Source of the DNA: Ruminococcus sp.
Lineage (GTDB): Bacteria > Bacillota > Clostridia > Oscillospirales > Ruminococcaceae
Assembly: GCA_021201755.1 (NCBI GenBank)
Contig: JAJQEI010000016.1
Span: forward strand, 1 to 64,000
Direction of reading: 5' to 3'
DNA length: 64,000 nt
Below, one piece after another: positions 18,261 through 28,733 of the stretch (position 1 is its first letter; each line of letters starts with the position of its first letter). The notes beneath the pieces were generated by a model, which saw only the letters and a list, made by a program, of their open reading frames with translations, was not told the origin of the DNA and ran no database searches. A program made the translations under genes and the position numbers.

Positions 18261-18747
18261 AGACGGTATCCTCCTTTTTCAACTCACCATGGAGCAATTC
18301 CTCAAACTCTGCCAATTCACGCAGCATATGAAAAAACCGTTCTTCTCCAAATTGATGTATAACATCTGAAAACGACTGTTCTAATTGACTGTACTGATCC
18401 TTGATTGCCTGCATACCATTTTCCGTCACTTGGATATATGTTCCCTCTTCGCCGTTACCGTCGTGTTTCCACGTCACCATACTCTTATCCTGCAAATTTC
18501 GCACAATATTCGTCACAGTATGTTGTGGCAAATCAAAAGCTACTGTAATATCTTTTAAATAAAATTTATGATTATCCTCTGGAGATTCCATCTGTTTTCC
18601 CAAGAGCCACATCATCATATAATCTGTAACTTCCATGCGGTTGAAGAGCCGCTCTATATCGAATCTCTCTCTCGGAAATAGATGAAGTGCTTTTTTTTCA
18701 TTCGGTGTTGACAATGCGTTTTCCAATGTCGTATTTTTCTCTTGCAT
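18253..18747 (-). CDS. MarR-type winged-helix regulator
   Basis: FDLPQHTVTNIVRNLQDKSMVTWKHDGNGEEGTYIQVTENG. Confidence 0.75.
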   Translation of the reverse strand: MQEKNTTLENALSTPNEKKALHLFPRERFDIERLFNRMEVTDYMMMWLLGKQMESPEDNHKFYLKDITVAFDLPQHTVTNIVRNLQDKSMVTWKHDGNGEEGTYIQVTENGMQAIKDQYSQLEQSFSDVIHQFGEERFFHMLRELAEFEELLHGELKKEDTVYA

Positions 18748-18781
18748 GAAAATACATCTCCTATCATATATTTATCAAAAA

Positions 18782-19318
18782 TCAACAATAAAACGGATTC
18801 ATACCAGAGATAGTTTCCTCTGCAGCGTTTTTTTGTATTTTTTCCGAAAATTCCTTCGCTGCCATCATATCTGCTTCATCCGGATGTCCCTGTCCCTCTA
18901 TAAACATTTCTATCAGCTGCTTTTCTGCTTTAGGCATATTCTGTTTTATCCTATCGGCTTGAGCATCTTGAATACGTCCTTGACATAAGAACATCCCCAA
19001 GTATTTTGCTCGTTCCGGCAGCCATACGAAAAGACGATGTTCCAATTGTTCTCGATAGCCATCTGCTGGATAAAATCCACAAGTTGCAAAAAGTGCCACC
19101 TTTCCGCCTTCGATTTGGTCTAAAAAGTTCATGGTTTCAATGCCACAGGTATTGTTACGAATACTAAACCCAACAAAATAAACATCCGCTTCTGGGGCAG
19201 TTTGTAAATCTTTTATCTGATAAAGCATCTTTTCTCCAAGTGGTAATGCATCGTAAATCGCTTCTGCCACCTTTTGCGTATTTCCCGTTTCTGAATAATA
19301 AACCACAGCGTATTTCAT
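18782..19318 (-). CDS. Flavodoxin-family protein
   Basis: MKYAVVYYSETGNTQKVAEAIYDALP… FMN-binding loop. Confidence 0.85.
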   Translation of the reverse strand: MKYAVVYYSETGNTQKVAEAIYDALPLGEKMLYQIKDLQTAPEADVYFVGFSIRNNTCGIETMNFLDQIEGGKVALFATCGFYPADGYREQLEHRLFVWLPERAKYLGMFLCQGRIQDAQADRIKQNMPKAEKQLIEMFIEGQGHPDEADMMAAKEFSEKIQKNAAEETISGMNPFYC

Positions 19319-19380
19319 AACAATTCCTTTCTAGTATTTTGCCATTTTGTCTTATCCTCCACTAACACACGGTTAAGCTT

Positions 19381-19782
19381 TTACTGTAACCGAACATATT
19401 CACGAGCATTGTCTTCACCTATCCGTTCTAAAACATTTTCCACATAGTCTAGGAATTTTTGAAAGCTTTCTTCTAACAATGCCTTTCCTTTTTCGCTTAG
19501 CAAAACAATTATCTAGCGGTTGTCATGCAGATCCGGTATCCGCCAAATCAACCCTTTTTCTTCCATGTGATTTAAAATCGCAGCAACTCATACAGTACTA
19601 ATCGCCAACGCATCACTAAGATTTTTAGGATATACTTCTTTTTCATCATACTGATGTACTTTAAGATAATTTAATACGTGTACGTCAACCTTTAGCAGCT
19701 TCGATATCATTTGATCATATTGAATTTGTGGTTGACTGCCTCGTATATCTAACAGTTCACATGCTAATTCATGATAATCCAT
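19381..19782 (-). pseudogene. MarR-family regulator with two in-frame stops
   Basis: …YPKNLSDALAISTV*VAAILNHMEEKGLIWRIPDLHDNR*IIVLLSEKGKALLEESFQKFLDYVENVLERIGEDNAREYVRLQ*. Confidence 0.85.
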
Positions 19783-20176
19783 ATAACCTTCTTGTGTTCA
19801 GACAATCACCTAAAATTTATTATTTTGTCGCTTTGATGCCTAGAAAGCTAATAAAAAAAGCTATTAAAATAGCTATTCTTGTTAGCAACTTATATTTTTA
19901 TTATAGCACTTCACGATACCTTTGTCAAGCATCATTATCATATTCGTTACTTTCAACAATATTTTTAAACATATGTAAAAATAAAAGTGTAACAAGTAAC
20001 AAAGAATGCCACCTCCCATGTTCGCCCCAGATGCAGTCAGAGTATGTATTCTGGATATTCGAATTCACATTCTTTCGTGCTGCAGTGAATGGCATATTTA
20101 CAATTTCCTTTTTTATGGTATAATATAAATATCATTAGGAATCTCTATTAAGATGGGAAAGGAACGGTGAAACGCT

Positions 20177-21063
20177 ATGCAAAACAATCAGTGACTTGCC
20201 ATTGGATATCATTTTTTAATAATCACAATAGGCGTTATCATTTACAGTGTTGCACTAGAAATGTTTTTAATACCGAATCAGGTACTAGATGGCGGCTTAA
20301 CTGGCATTGCATTGATGATCAACTACAAAACGGATATTCTACTCGGTATTTTAACTTTTCTATTAAATGCACCTTTTGTCATCATGAGTTGGCGTATGCT
20401 TGGTCTGCGATTCGCCGGTTCTTATCTTTATGCTATGGTTTTACTTACTATATGCACTTGGTTTTTACATGATGTCGAACCTGTCACAGATGATGAACTC
20501 CTTTCTATTGCCTTTGGCGGAATTTTACTAGGCATAGGTGTAGAACTGGTAATCAAAGGAGGAGCCTGTATGGATGGTACTGAGCTATTGGCAATGCTCT
20601 TAAATAAACGACTTCCTATTTCTGTGGGGCAAATTATTTTAATCATCAACCTCATTATCTTTTCTGTTGCTGGTTTTATGTTCGGCATTGATCGTACGAT
20701 GTTATAATTCTTGACCTATATCATTGCATCGAAATTAATCGATATGGTAGAGACTGGATTTAATGAAGCAAAACAGACGATTATTATTTGCAACGACGGC
20801 GCAGCAATCGCAGCGGAAATCTATGAAAAGCTCGGACGTACCATGACAATTTTAGATGCACGTGGTTTCATCAGTGAAAAAAAGATATGATGTATTGTGT
20901 GATGACACGACTGGAAATCATGGAATTGCGTCGAATTGTCGATCGCTATAATGGAACTGCATTTATCACAGTATCTGATATTTCTGAAATCATTGGTGAG
21001 CATATTAAGAAAACCTCAAGCAAATATAAAGACAACATTACAAAGTGCATCGAAAAAAAATAG
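20177..21063 (+). pseudogene. YitT/DUF2179-family membrane protein with two stops and a frameshift
   Basis: MQNNQ*LAIGYHFLIITIGVIIYSVALEMFLIPNQVLDGGLTGIALMI…FGIDRTML*FLTYIIASKLIDMVETGFNEAKQTIIIC…GFISEKK/KDMMYCVMTRLEIMELRRIV. Confidence 0.85.
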
Positions 21064-21234
21064 CACATTTCATTTGCTATTCACTATCTCCGCATATACA
21101 AGAAAATTCCAGTGCATTCACACTGGGATTCATAACGATACAGGTTCAGATAAAGTCCATGATTTTGCCATGAAAAGACTCTGCAAATAGTTCTTCCAAT
21201 TCTGCTTCTCGTATACAATATATTTTTATCTCAC

Positions 21235-22041
21235 TTAACCGCCGGTTACCATCTTATGACTGATATATCCCACTGTCCCGTTATAATCAATTTTGAACCA
21301 ATAGCCATCATAAGAATAAACAGAAAATGTTGCGCCGGAATAAACCGTACCGATGATATTACTGTCCGTATTTTTCGAGGGCAAGCTGCAAACATTTGCG
21401 CTGTCTTGATTTACAACAACATAAGTCCAAGCATACATACCAGCACCATCTGCTACATATTTTGTCTGGACATAACCGTACATATAACCTCCGCTGCCAT
21501 CATCTGTACGAGCATAGTAGAAATTGCCAACTGTACCTAAGTATTCGATGTTATCGTCTTGATACAAACATCTGGTCTCCGGCGGCTTTGTATCAGTAGA
21601 AGCCTCATAGTAGAGATATGTTGTAGAACAGGTAATATGTGCCGATGTCCAGCTACTGTTGACGCTTGCACTATTGTAGCTATATGGATCAGCTACACTA
21701 TTGCTGTCATCACGAAAATAAAGGAAGCAAATCATTGCAATCGAAACAGCAACAACTGTCGCCAAAATGCTCACAACTATAATCATCACAGAATTTTTTG
21801 ACTCGGAAGGCTGTGCTACCTGTACCGGCTGTCCTGCCATATTATTACTATTCCAATCCAAGTCTGCCTGCTGCTGCGAATTTGGGTAATTCTGGTTTCC
21901 ATTTCCTTGCCACTGTCCATTCGCTTGCATATTTGCGTAATTTTGATCATACGCCTGACCATTTACAGGTGCCGCAGAGCCACAAAACTCGCAAAAAGAC
22001 GAGCCTTTTAAAATTTGTCTTCTACACTGTTGACAAATCAT
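21235..22041 (-). CDS. Zinc-ribbon, TM, SH3-like domain protein
   Basis: MICQQCRRQILKGSSFCEFCGSAAP; TM helix; C-terminal SH3b-like …YDGYWFKIDYNGTVGYISHKMV. Confidence 0.75.
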   Translation of the reverse strand: MICQQCRRQILKGSSFCEFCGSAAPVNGQAYDQNYANMQANGQWQGNGNQNYPNSQQQADLDWNSNNMAGQPVQVAQPSESKNSVMIIVVSILATVVAVSIAMICFLYFRDDSNSVADPYSYNSASVNSSWTSAHITCSTTYLYYEASTDTKPPETRCLYQDDNIEYLGTVGNFYYARTDDGSGGYMYGYVQTKYVADGAGMYAWTYVVVNQDSANVCSLPSKNTDSNIIGTVYSGATFSVYSYDGYWFKIDYNGTVGYISHKMVTGG

Positions 22042-22251
22042 TTATACCACCCCTATGTGTATATGTTAGTGTATTAAGTTGATGTGCATTTCCAGATTTT
22101 TTAAAACATCTTTTCTATTATTATACAAGGACTGCGTTTATTTGTCAAGTATAAATCTTTTTTTTTAAAATTTCTAAAATAAAAAAATTCATTCAACGTT
22201 ACAAAAACAGTAATTTCTAAACTTACTGCCTCCTCGCCTTACAAATATAGA

Positions 22252-22299
22252 AAAAGACACCGCAAGGCTTTCGTTTTGCCATGCGGTGTCGCTTTTTCT
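22252..22299. terminator. Intrinsic terminator
   Basis: AAAAAGACACCGCA…TGCGGTGTCGCTTTTT. Confidence 0.8.
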
Positions 22300-22326
22300 A
22301 CAGATTCACAAACAGAATCTTTGATT

Positions 22327-22506
22327 CTACTGCATCTTATAGGAGTCGATCATTTTCTTGACCATCTGTCCGCCAATACTACCCGCTTCTCTTGCGGTCA
22401 GGTCGCCATTGTAACCTTGCTTCAGTGTTACGCCAACTTCACTGGCAGATTCCATCTTGAACCGTTCCATTGCCTCTTTGCCCTTTTGCGTAAATTCACC
22501 CTTCAT
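22327..22506 (-). CDS. Alpha/beta-type small acid-soluble spore protein (SASP)
   Basis: MKGEFTQKGKEAMERFKMESASEVGVTLKQGYNGDLTAREAGSIGGQMVKKMIDSYKMQ; 59 aa, missing from the track. Confidence 0.85.
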   Translation of the reverse strand: MKGEFTQKGKEAMERFKMESASEVGVTLKQGYNGDLTAREAGSIGGQMVKKMIDSYKMQ

Positions 22507-22758
22507 AACATTTTCTCCTTTTCTATCGTTATTTCAATTTCCTGCAAGTGATAGATTATAAAAATCTATCGCCTGCATGAGTATTATAGCGCATTTTGCA
22601 AAATCTATCATAGGTATTTTCTTCGTGTTTTTTTGCACGAAAATAAAAAATTATGGTATTTTAGGTAATCGTAATTCCGCAGAACGCAAAACGCTATAAA
22701 AATTCTAAAAAGGTTACTGATCCAACCGTTGCTCTTTTCCAAATCAAGAGAAATACCC

Positions 22759-23676
22759 TCAAAATATCGTTTCAATGATACGCATCGAATCCTTTGGCGC
22801 ATATCGCCATTTATTTATGTGCTTTGAATGAACAAAATAACGCAATGGCATTGGTGGCTCTGTGTTTTCAAATGCGTCAATCAAAACCAACTTAACTTTC
22901 ATCTTTTGAGGAATAATCGACTTGATATACACACTCGCACACTGTCCTACTGAAACATCTGACCGTGGTTCGGCAAGTCCTGCGAGATTAGGCGTCAATT
23001 CTACAAAAATCCCATAAGATTCGACAGAACGTATCATTCCAACTACGGTCTGTCCGGCAGAAAAAAGTGCAGCATTTTCCTCCCATGTACCAAGCAGTTC
23101 TCGATGCGTCAAATGAATTCGTCTAAGCTCTACTTGCTGTACCACCACCTGAATAGGTTGACCGACTACAAAGCGATCTTTTGGATGCATAATTCTAGAA
23201 ACCGATATTGTGTGAATGGGAAGCATCGACGGAATTCCACATCCAATATCCACAAAAGCTCCAAATCTCTCCAAATGTGTAACCACTGCCGGCAAAATAT
23301 CTCCCGATTTATATTTGGATAAATATTCCTCCCAACAGGATTCTTGTACAATACGTCTAGATAAAATTGCTGTCTGCTGTCCATTTCTCATTTCTATTCG
23401 AAGAATGCGAAAACAAACCGGCTTTCCCGCCTTAGCAATTAGTGCAATATCACGTGTGGTTCCATCTGCAATTCCAATTGCTCCCTCTTCCCGTGGAATA
23501 ATCCCCTGCATACATGGAAGCTGTACTAACAGATTATGTGAACTATCGCAGAGAATCGCCCTTGCTTCTAAAATTGTCCCAGCGTTCATTGCCGCCTTCA
23601 TTGCCGCTACACTATGTAGTGCTGCAATATTTTCATGAGTATGCAGTCGGCTTCCTTTAGGTAAAAATTGGTTCAT
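22759..23676 (-). CDS. S1 RNA-binding domain protein
   Basis: Repeated S1-like segments (GDILPAVVTHLERFGAFVDIGCGIPSMLPI; GQTVVGMIRSVESYGIFVELTPNLAGLAEP). Confidence 0.8.
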   Translation of the reverse strand: MNQFLPKGSRLHTHENIAALHSVAAMKAAMNAGTILEARAILCDSSHNLLVQLPCMQGIIPREEGAIGIADGTTRDIALIAKAGKPVCFRILRIEMRNGQQTAILSRRIVQESCWEEYLSKYKSGDILPAVVTHLERFGAFVDIGCGIPSMLPIHTISVSRIMHPKDRFVVGQPIQVVVQQVELRRIHLTHRELLGTWEENAALFSAGQTVVGMIRSVESYGIFVELTPNLAGLAEPRSDVSVGQCASVYIKSIIPQKMKVKLVLIDAFENTEPPMPLRYFVHSKHINKWRYAPKDSMRIIETIF

Positions 23677-23778
23677 TTTGACCTCCTTGATATCAAAATT
23701 TGTGATATCTTAGTGTATGTTTATCCTGAAAAAATATGCTTGCCCTTTGACATTCGCACGAAAATCAATCTTAGTAAA

Positions 23779-23818
23779 AAATAATCGTCCAAGCTATTAA
23801 CTTGAACGATTATTTTAC
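23779..23818. terminator. Intrinsic terminator-like hairpin
   Basis: AATAATCGTCCAAG…CTTGAACGATTATT. Confidence 0.6.
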
Positions 23819-23907
23819 TTTTTACAAAGTGGGAATCATCACCACTTTCGTCAGATATATGTCTTCTATGACTCTGAAACTAACTTTACAAGTCTTGTCA
23901 GACGCTT

Positions 23908-24942
23908 TTATTTCTTCTTTCCACGCTCTTTTGCAATCGTGTCGTAACGATCCATCATTTCTTTGATTTCCGAATCATTTGTCAAACCGTACTGCATATG
24001 CAAGTAGAACCGAATCGCAGACAAATCCTTATTTTCGATTGCTTCTTTTGCCAATGCCGAAATAATGCCAACAACCTCTTGATTGGCACCGGACTTCATA
24101 TCATAATGTGCAAATGCTGCATTTACTTCGTCTCGTGTCGGTGGTACAATCTTTTTCTTTGTAATCGTGTAGATGTGATGCAACTCTCCCGTAACAAAGG
24201 GATTATCCGCATAAATCTCACTCTCATAGTAAAAGCACACTGCACGGTCATAATCCTTCACTTCTACCGCATAATATCCTAGGTTGCAATAACACCGTGA
24301 AATTTGCACTGGTGTTACTGCGATTTCCAATGTTTCTTTCGTCACTGAAAGCAGCTGCTCTGGTTGCCGGAGTATCTTATAGCACTCTGCTAATTCAAAA
24401 TAAGCATCTGTATTCATCGGGTTATAGCGAATGGCGTCTCCGATAACTTTGACGGCTTCTTCCGCACGGCGCAATTCTAATAAATTGTACCCGTGAAGTA
24501 ATATCATCTGAGACAAATCAAATACCGGACGCACTAGCTTTTTTGAAGGCTGGTAAAAATAAAGATAAAGTTGATGCTCCAGTGTGTTTCGTAAGCTAAG
24601 ATACACTTCAGATTCCGTTTCTCGATAGTTCATACGGATTTTGGTATACAACGCCTCCGTCAAGCGAAACGACTCTTCCGTCTTTTTTTCGTTTGCTAAC
24701 TTCTGTGCCTCGGCGAAAACCGTATCCAGACGCTTTCCGTCTAGGTACATCATTTTATTCAGCAATGCCCGTTTATCTTCCGGCATAATTTCAAATGCCA
24801 AATCGGCAATGGCATTTTCGATTTCTCGTCCATTTTTCATAGGGCGATAGCGATCGGCCTCTGCCTCCAGATAGACCATATCGACACTATATTCACCAGT
24901 TAAACCTTCCCGAATTTTTTCAATCACTTCAGCAGTCGTCAT
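23908..24942 (-). CDS. TPR-like hypothetical protein
   Basis: …AIRYNPMNTDAYFELAECYKILRQPEQLL… helical repeats. Confidence 0.6.
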   Translation of the reverse strand: MTTAEVIEKIREGLTGEYSVDMVYLEAEADRYRPMKNGREIENAIADLAFEIMPEDKRALLNKMMYLDGKRLDTVFAEAQKLANEKKTEESFRLTEALYTKIRMNYRETESEVYLSLRNTLEHQLYLYFYQPSKKLVRPVFDLSQMILLHGYNLLELRRAEEAVKVIGDAIRYNPMNTDAYFELAECYKILRQPEQLLSVTKETLEIAVTPVQISRCYCNLGYYAVEVKDYDRAVCFYYESEIYADNPFVTGELHHIYTITKKKIVPPTRDEVNAAFAHYDMKSGANQEVVGIISALAKEAIENKDLSAIRFYLHMQYGLTNDSEIKEMMDRYDTIAKERGKKK

Positions 24943-25080
24943 AAAAATAGTTCCTTTCCATAAAAATGCAGAAAAAATTGCGCTGCATTCACAAGATTCC
25001 GTAAAACATCAACAGATATACATTTTTTATTATACAACACCTTTATGAATATTACAAGAAGATATTGTATATTTTTTTGA

Positions 25081-26145
25081 CTATTTTGTCAACTTCCTTC
25101 GCCGCATATCTCCTACATCAGTAACAACGTGATACCCTGCTGCTTCCACACGCTGTTCCAGACAACTGCGACATTGTGCCGATTCCTCACCAGTACAGAT
25201 CTTATTGTCATAAAGTTCATATTTTCTCCGCACGCCAGTTGGCGACAGGTTCGGCATTACTACGTTTGCACCCACCTTTAGTCCAAGTTCTCGACCCTGT
25301 GGGTGAATCGTCCCTAAGGCAGTCGTTGCCGGAAGTAGCACATACGGAAACATCAGCCGCAAAATCGCTAGCATTCGAAGCGTCAGTATTAAACTGCCAC
25401 CAGAATAATCCCAAAATGGCGTATTAGAATGCGGAATAAACGGACCAATACCAATCATATCTGGTTGTAACTGCTGTAAAAAACGCAAGTCAGAAACCAG
25501 TTCCTTTGCCGTTTGAAATGGAGAACCCACAAGAAATCCTGCACCAACTTGATAGCCAATCTCTTTCAATTGAAAAAGACATGACTTTCGATGTGCAAGG
25601 GACATCTCCTTTGGGTGCAGTCTACGATAATGGGCATCATCAGCTGTTTCATGGCGAAGTAAATAACGATTTGCTCCGGCTCGATAAAGTAATCGATAGC
25701 TCTCCCTCGTACGTTCCCCCAAAGACAACGTAATCGCACAATTCGGAAAATGCTCTCGAATGGTAGAAACAATTTCACACAGTGTTTTATCAGTATAAGC
25801 CATATCTTCTCCGCCTTGTAACACAAACGTACGAAATCCCAGAGCATAACCATCTTTACAACAAGTTAAAATTTCCGCTTTTGTCAGACGATAACGATGA
25901 ACCATTCCATTACTACGGCGAATTCCACAGTAGTAGCAGTCATTTCTGCAATAATTTGTAAATTCAATCAGTCCTCGAATGTAAACGTCCGTACCATAGT
26001 ATATGCGTCGCACCGCATCTGCATGACGAAAAAGCATGGCATCATACATCGGTGTTTGAATCAAAGCATATAATTCGGCATCACTAGCATGGGAAAGTGC
26101 ACGCACCCACGCCATAGAATCTGTACCATAATCAATACTTGGCAT
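25081..26145 (-). CDS. hydE: [FeFe] hydrogenase maturase HydE (radical SAM)
   Basis: RGLIEFTNYCRNDCYYCGIRRSN CxxxCxxC; divergent from an [FeFe] hydrogenase gene. Confidence 0.9.
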   Translation of the reverse strand: MPSIDYGTDSMAWVRALSHASDAELYALIQTPMYDAMLFRHADAVRRIYYGTDVYIRGLIEFTNYCRNDCYYCGIRRSNGMVHRYRLTKAEILTCCKDGYALGFRTFVLQGGEDMAYTDKTLCEIVSTIREHFPNCAITLSLGERTRESYRLLYRAGANRYLLRHETADDAHYRRLHPKEMSLAHRKSCLFQLKEIGYQVGAGFLVGSPFQTAKELVSDLRFLQQLQPDMIGIGPFIPHSNTPFWDYSGGSLILTLRMLAILRLMFPYVLLPATTALGTIHPQGRELGLKVGANVVMPNLSPTGVRRKYELYDNKICTGEESAQCRSCLEQRVEAAGYHVVTDVGDMRRRKLTK

Positions 26146-26167
26146 AACGCTCCCCCATTCCTATAAT

Positions 26168-26314
26168 TGTTGATTCAAATTATAGCACAAAAAAAAATAA
26201 AAATGCAAGAACATACTTCTTTTTTCCAAAAAAAATTGTCCTGTACTTTACAATAAATGCGTTTTATGATATAATAAGTATGATATCCATTGTCGACTCA
26301 AATTTGAATCAACA
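26168..26314. promoter_or_regulatory. Divergent regulatory region with a pair of inverted 14-mers
   Basis: TGTTGATTCAAATT (26168-26181) and its exact reverse complement AATTTGAATCAACA (26301-26314); near-palindrome ACTCAAATTTGAATC at the second site. Confidence 0.65.
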
Positions 26315-26329
26315 GGAGGTTTATAAATT

Positions 26330-27793
26330 ATGGTAACAAATGACGGAATTATTATACAAATTAAACACGATACGCTTTGCGAGGTGGCAAAGCTCGTTTT
26401 TGCCGGACGATATGAAAAAGAGAAAGAAGATCTTCCCCTTCGGCTGATGCCCGGACCCAAAGCACAATATCGTTGTTGCATCTATAAAGAACGGGAAATC
26501 ACACGGCAAAGAGTGCGATTGGCAGAAAACAAGAACCCACAGGGTGCAAAAAACAATCTGACGGTACAGGTGATTCAAGCCGCCTGCGAGGGCTGTCCAA
26601 TTTCTCGATACGTGGTAACAGACAACTGCCAAAAGTGCATGGGAAAAGCCTGCCAACAATCCTGCAATTTCGGTGCCATCAGCATTGGTGTCAACCGTGC
26701 CCATATTGATCCTTCCAAATGTCGAGAGTGCGGAAAATGTGCATCAGCTTGTCCTTATAATGCTATTGCAGACCTGATTCGTCCCTGTAAACGGAGCTGC
26801 CCTGTGGGTGCAATCTCCACAGACGAAAATGGTATTTGTATGATAGATGAAAACAAGTGCATCCAATGCGGAAAGTGTATTCACAGCTGCCCATTCGGTG
26901 CAATTAGCTCGAAATCCAATATCGTGGAGGTCTGTCAGGCGATTGTCAATGGAAAACACGTCTATGCCATGATGGCACCTTCTGCCGAAGGACAATTCGG
27001 CGAAAACATTACGTTTGAAAGCTGGCGTAAAGCATTAAAAGAAGTAGGATTCGTCGATCTAGTTGAAGTCGGATTAGGCGGTGACCTGACAGCTTACTCT
27101 GAAGCGGCAGAATGGGCGGAAGCAAAACAAAAAGGAAAGAAGCTTACAACATCTTGTTGTCCCGCATTTGTCAACCTGATTCGACTGCATTATCCAGATC
27201 TAGCTGACAATATCTCTACTACCGTTTCCCCTATGGCTGGCGTTTCTCGTTGGATCAAACAACAAGATCCAGAAGCATTGACTCTGTTTATCGGTCCATG
27301 TATTGCAAAGAAGAGTGAAGTCAACGACCAAAAAATTCCCGGCAGTGCTGACTTTGCTATGACCTTTGGCGAGATTCGTGCGGTAATTCGTGCAAAAGGT
27401 ATCACAATTAAAGAAGCAACAGAAACACGCCAAGAAGCAAGTACATTTGGAAAATGGTTCGGTAACAGTGGCGGCGTAACCAATGCAGTTCTGGAATGTA
27501 TGAAAGAACAAGGCATCACAGACGAGGTACAAGTAGAACGCTGCAATGGAACCGATGCGTGCAAGCGTGCGCTGCTGATGCTAAAGATGGGACGCTTTTC
27601 AGGCGATTTCATTGAGGGTATGGCGTGCGATGGTGGCTGCGTGGGCGGCCCGAGCCGTCACTTAGACGTAACCAAATTTAAACGTGATCGTGAAAATCTC
27701 ATCAAAAAAGCGGATGATCGCACTGTAGAAGAAAATCTCAAGCGTATGGGGGCGGATAAAGTCCCTATGCACCGTAACAACTGGAAAGGATAA
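26330..27793 (+). CDS. [FeFe] hydrogenase (monomeric, group B-like)
   Basis: 4Fe-4S ferredoxin motifs; H-cluster motifs TTSCCPAFVNLI, FIGPCIAKKSE, EGMACDGGCVGGP. Confidence 0.9.
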   Translation: MVTNDGIIIQIKHDTLCEVAKLVFAGRYEKEKEDLPLRLMPGPKAQYRCCIYKEREITRQRVRLAENKNPQGAKNNLTVQVIQAACEGCPISRYVVTDNCQKCMGKACQQSCNFGAISIGVNRAHIDPSKCRECGKCASACPYNAIADLIRPCKRSCPVGAISTDENGICMIDENKCIQCGKCIHSCPFGAISSKSNIVEVCQAIVNGKHVYAMMAPSAEGQFGENITFESWRKALKEVGFVDLVEVGLGGDLTAYSEAAEWAEAKQKGKKLTTSCCPAFVNLIRLHYPDLADNISTTVSPMAGVSRWIKQQDPEALTLFIGPCIAKKSEVNDQKIPGSADFAMTFGEIRAVIRAKGITIKEATETRQEASTFGKWFGNSGGVTNAVLECMKEQGITDEVQVERCNGTDACKRALLMLKMGRFSGDFIEGMACDGGCVGGPSRHLDVTKFKRDRENLIKKADDRTVEENLKRMGADKVPMHRNNWKG

Positions 27794-27896
27794 TATTAGC
27801 ACATTTTCCGTCTCTCGTGAATACACTATAGAGAAGCAAAGGCAGTGAAAGTATTGCCTTTGACTAATTGGTACTTCACGTCAAGGAGGTTTTTCT

Positions 27897-28676
27897 ATGA
27901 GTCAATTTCAGTCGGAATCTTGTGCCAATACGCCAATAAAAGTGCAGCGTGTCTTTGACAGCTGCAGCGATCGGGATTGCTTTTCCAATGTGCAAATTAT
28001 CATGGACGGTGGTGAACTGCCGTCCAATATCACTATGGTAAAGAGCCGCTGCGTTCGAGTTTCAGATATTTGTATGACTATCGAACCTGTTCCATTTAAC
28101 CGAGGCTTTTATTCCATCGATCTAACGTATACGTTTCGTGTAGAGCTAATGGCGTACGAACGTTCTTGTAGTAGTCCTGTTCTCTTGACCGGTACTGCTT
28201 ATACCAACAAAAATGTAATTCTCTATGGTGGTGAAAGCAACACCAAAACTTTCTTCAGCAACGGTGGTCACTTAGGCGACACCAATGCTTGCTGCGAAAC
28301 AGTCAATCTGCCTACAGCGGCAGTACAGGTAGTAGATCCAATCACCCTAGAGGCACGAATTGGCACAGTCTGCATAACAGAAAATACTGCGCCAACTCGC
28401 ACTGTAATCATGACGCTGGGACTTTTCTCCGTAGTAGAATTGTTCCGACCGGTCACCGTTCTCGTACCCACATATGCGTATACGATTCCCATAAAAGAAT
28501 GCCATGCAGACACGGAATCACCCTGCGCCGTATTCGACAAAATTCGCTTCCCTGCGGAGGAATTTACCACCAGTGGGTTACCCATCGATGCCATCAATAC
28601 GACGCATACAAAAGAATGTGGCTGTGACAGTGAAACAGAAATCGACTATATCACGGATCGCAGTACACTGGAGTAA
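27897..28676 (+). CDS. Conserved hypothetical Cys-rich protein
   Basis: ORF with AAGGAGG RBS, 259 aa. Confidence 0.7.
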   Translation: MSQFQSESCANTPIKVQRVFDSCSDRDCFSNVQIIMDGGELPSNITMVKSRCVRVSDICMTIEPVPFNRGFYSIDLTYTFRVELMAYERSCSSPVLLTGTAYTNKNVILYGGESNTKTFFSNGGHLGDTNACCETVNLPTAAVQVVDPITLEARIGTVCITENTAPTRTVIMTLGLFSVVELFRPVTVLVPTYAYTIPIKECHADTESPCAVFDKIRFPAEEFTTSGLPIDAINTTHTKECGCDSETEIDYITDRSTLE

Positions 28677-28689
28677 TGCACCATAAAAA

Positions 28690-28717
28690 CACAGGCGGCT
28701 TTTTGCCGCCTGTTTTG
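28690..28717 (+). terminator. Intrinsic terminator
   Basis: ACAGGCGGCTTTTTGCCGCCTGTTTT. Confidence 0.85.
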
Positions 28718-28733
28718 GGAAAGGAACTAATTT

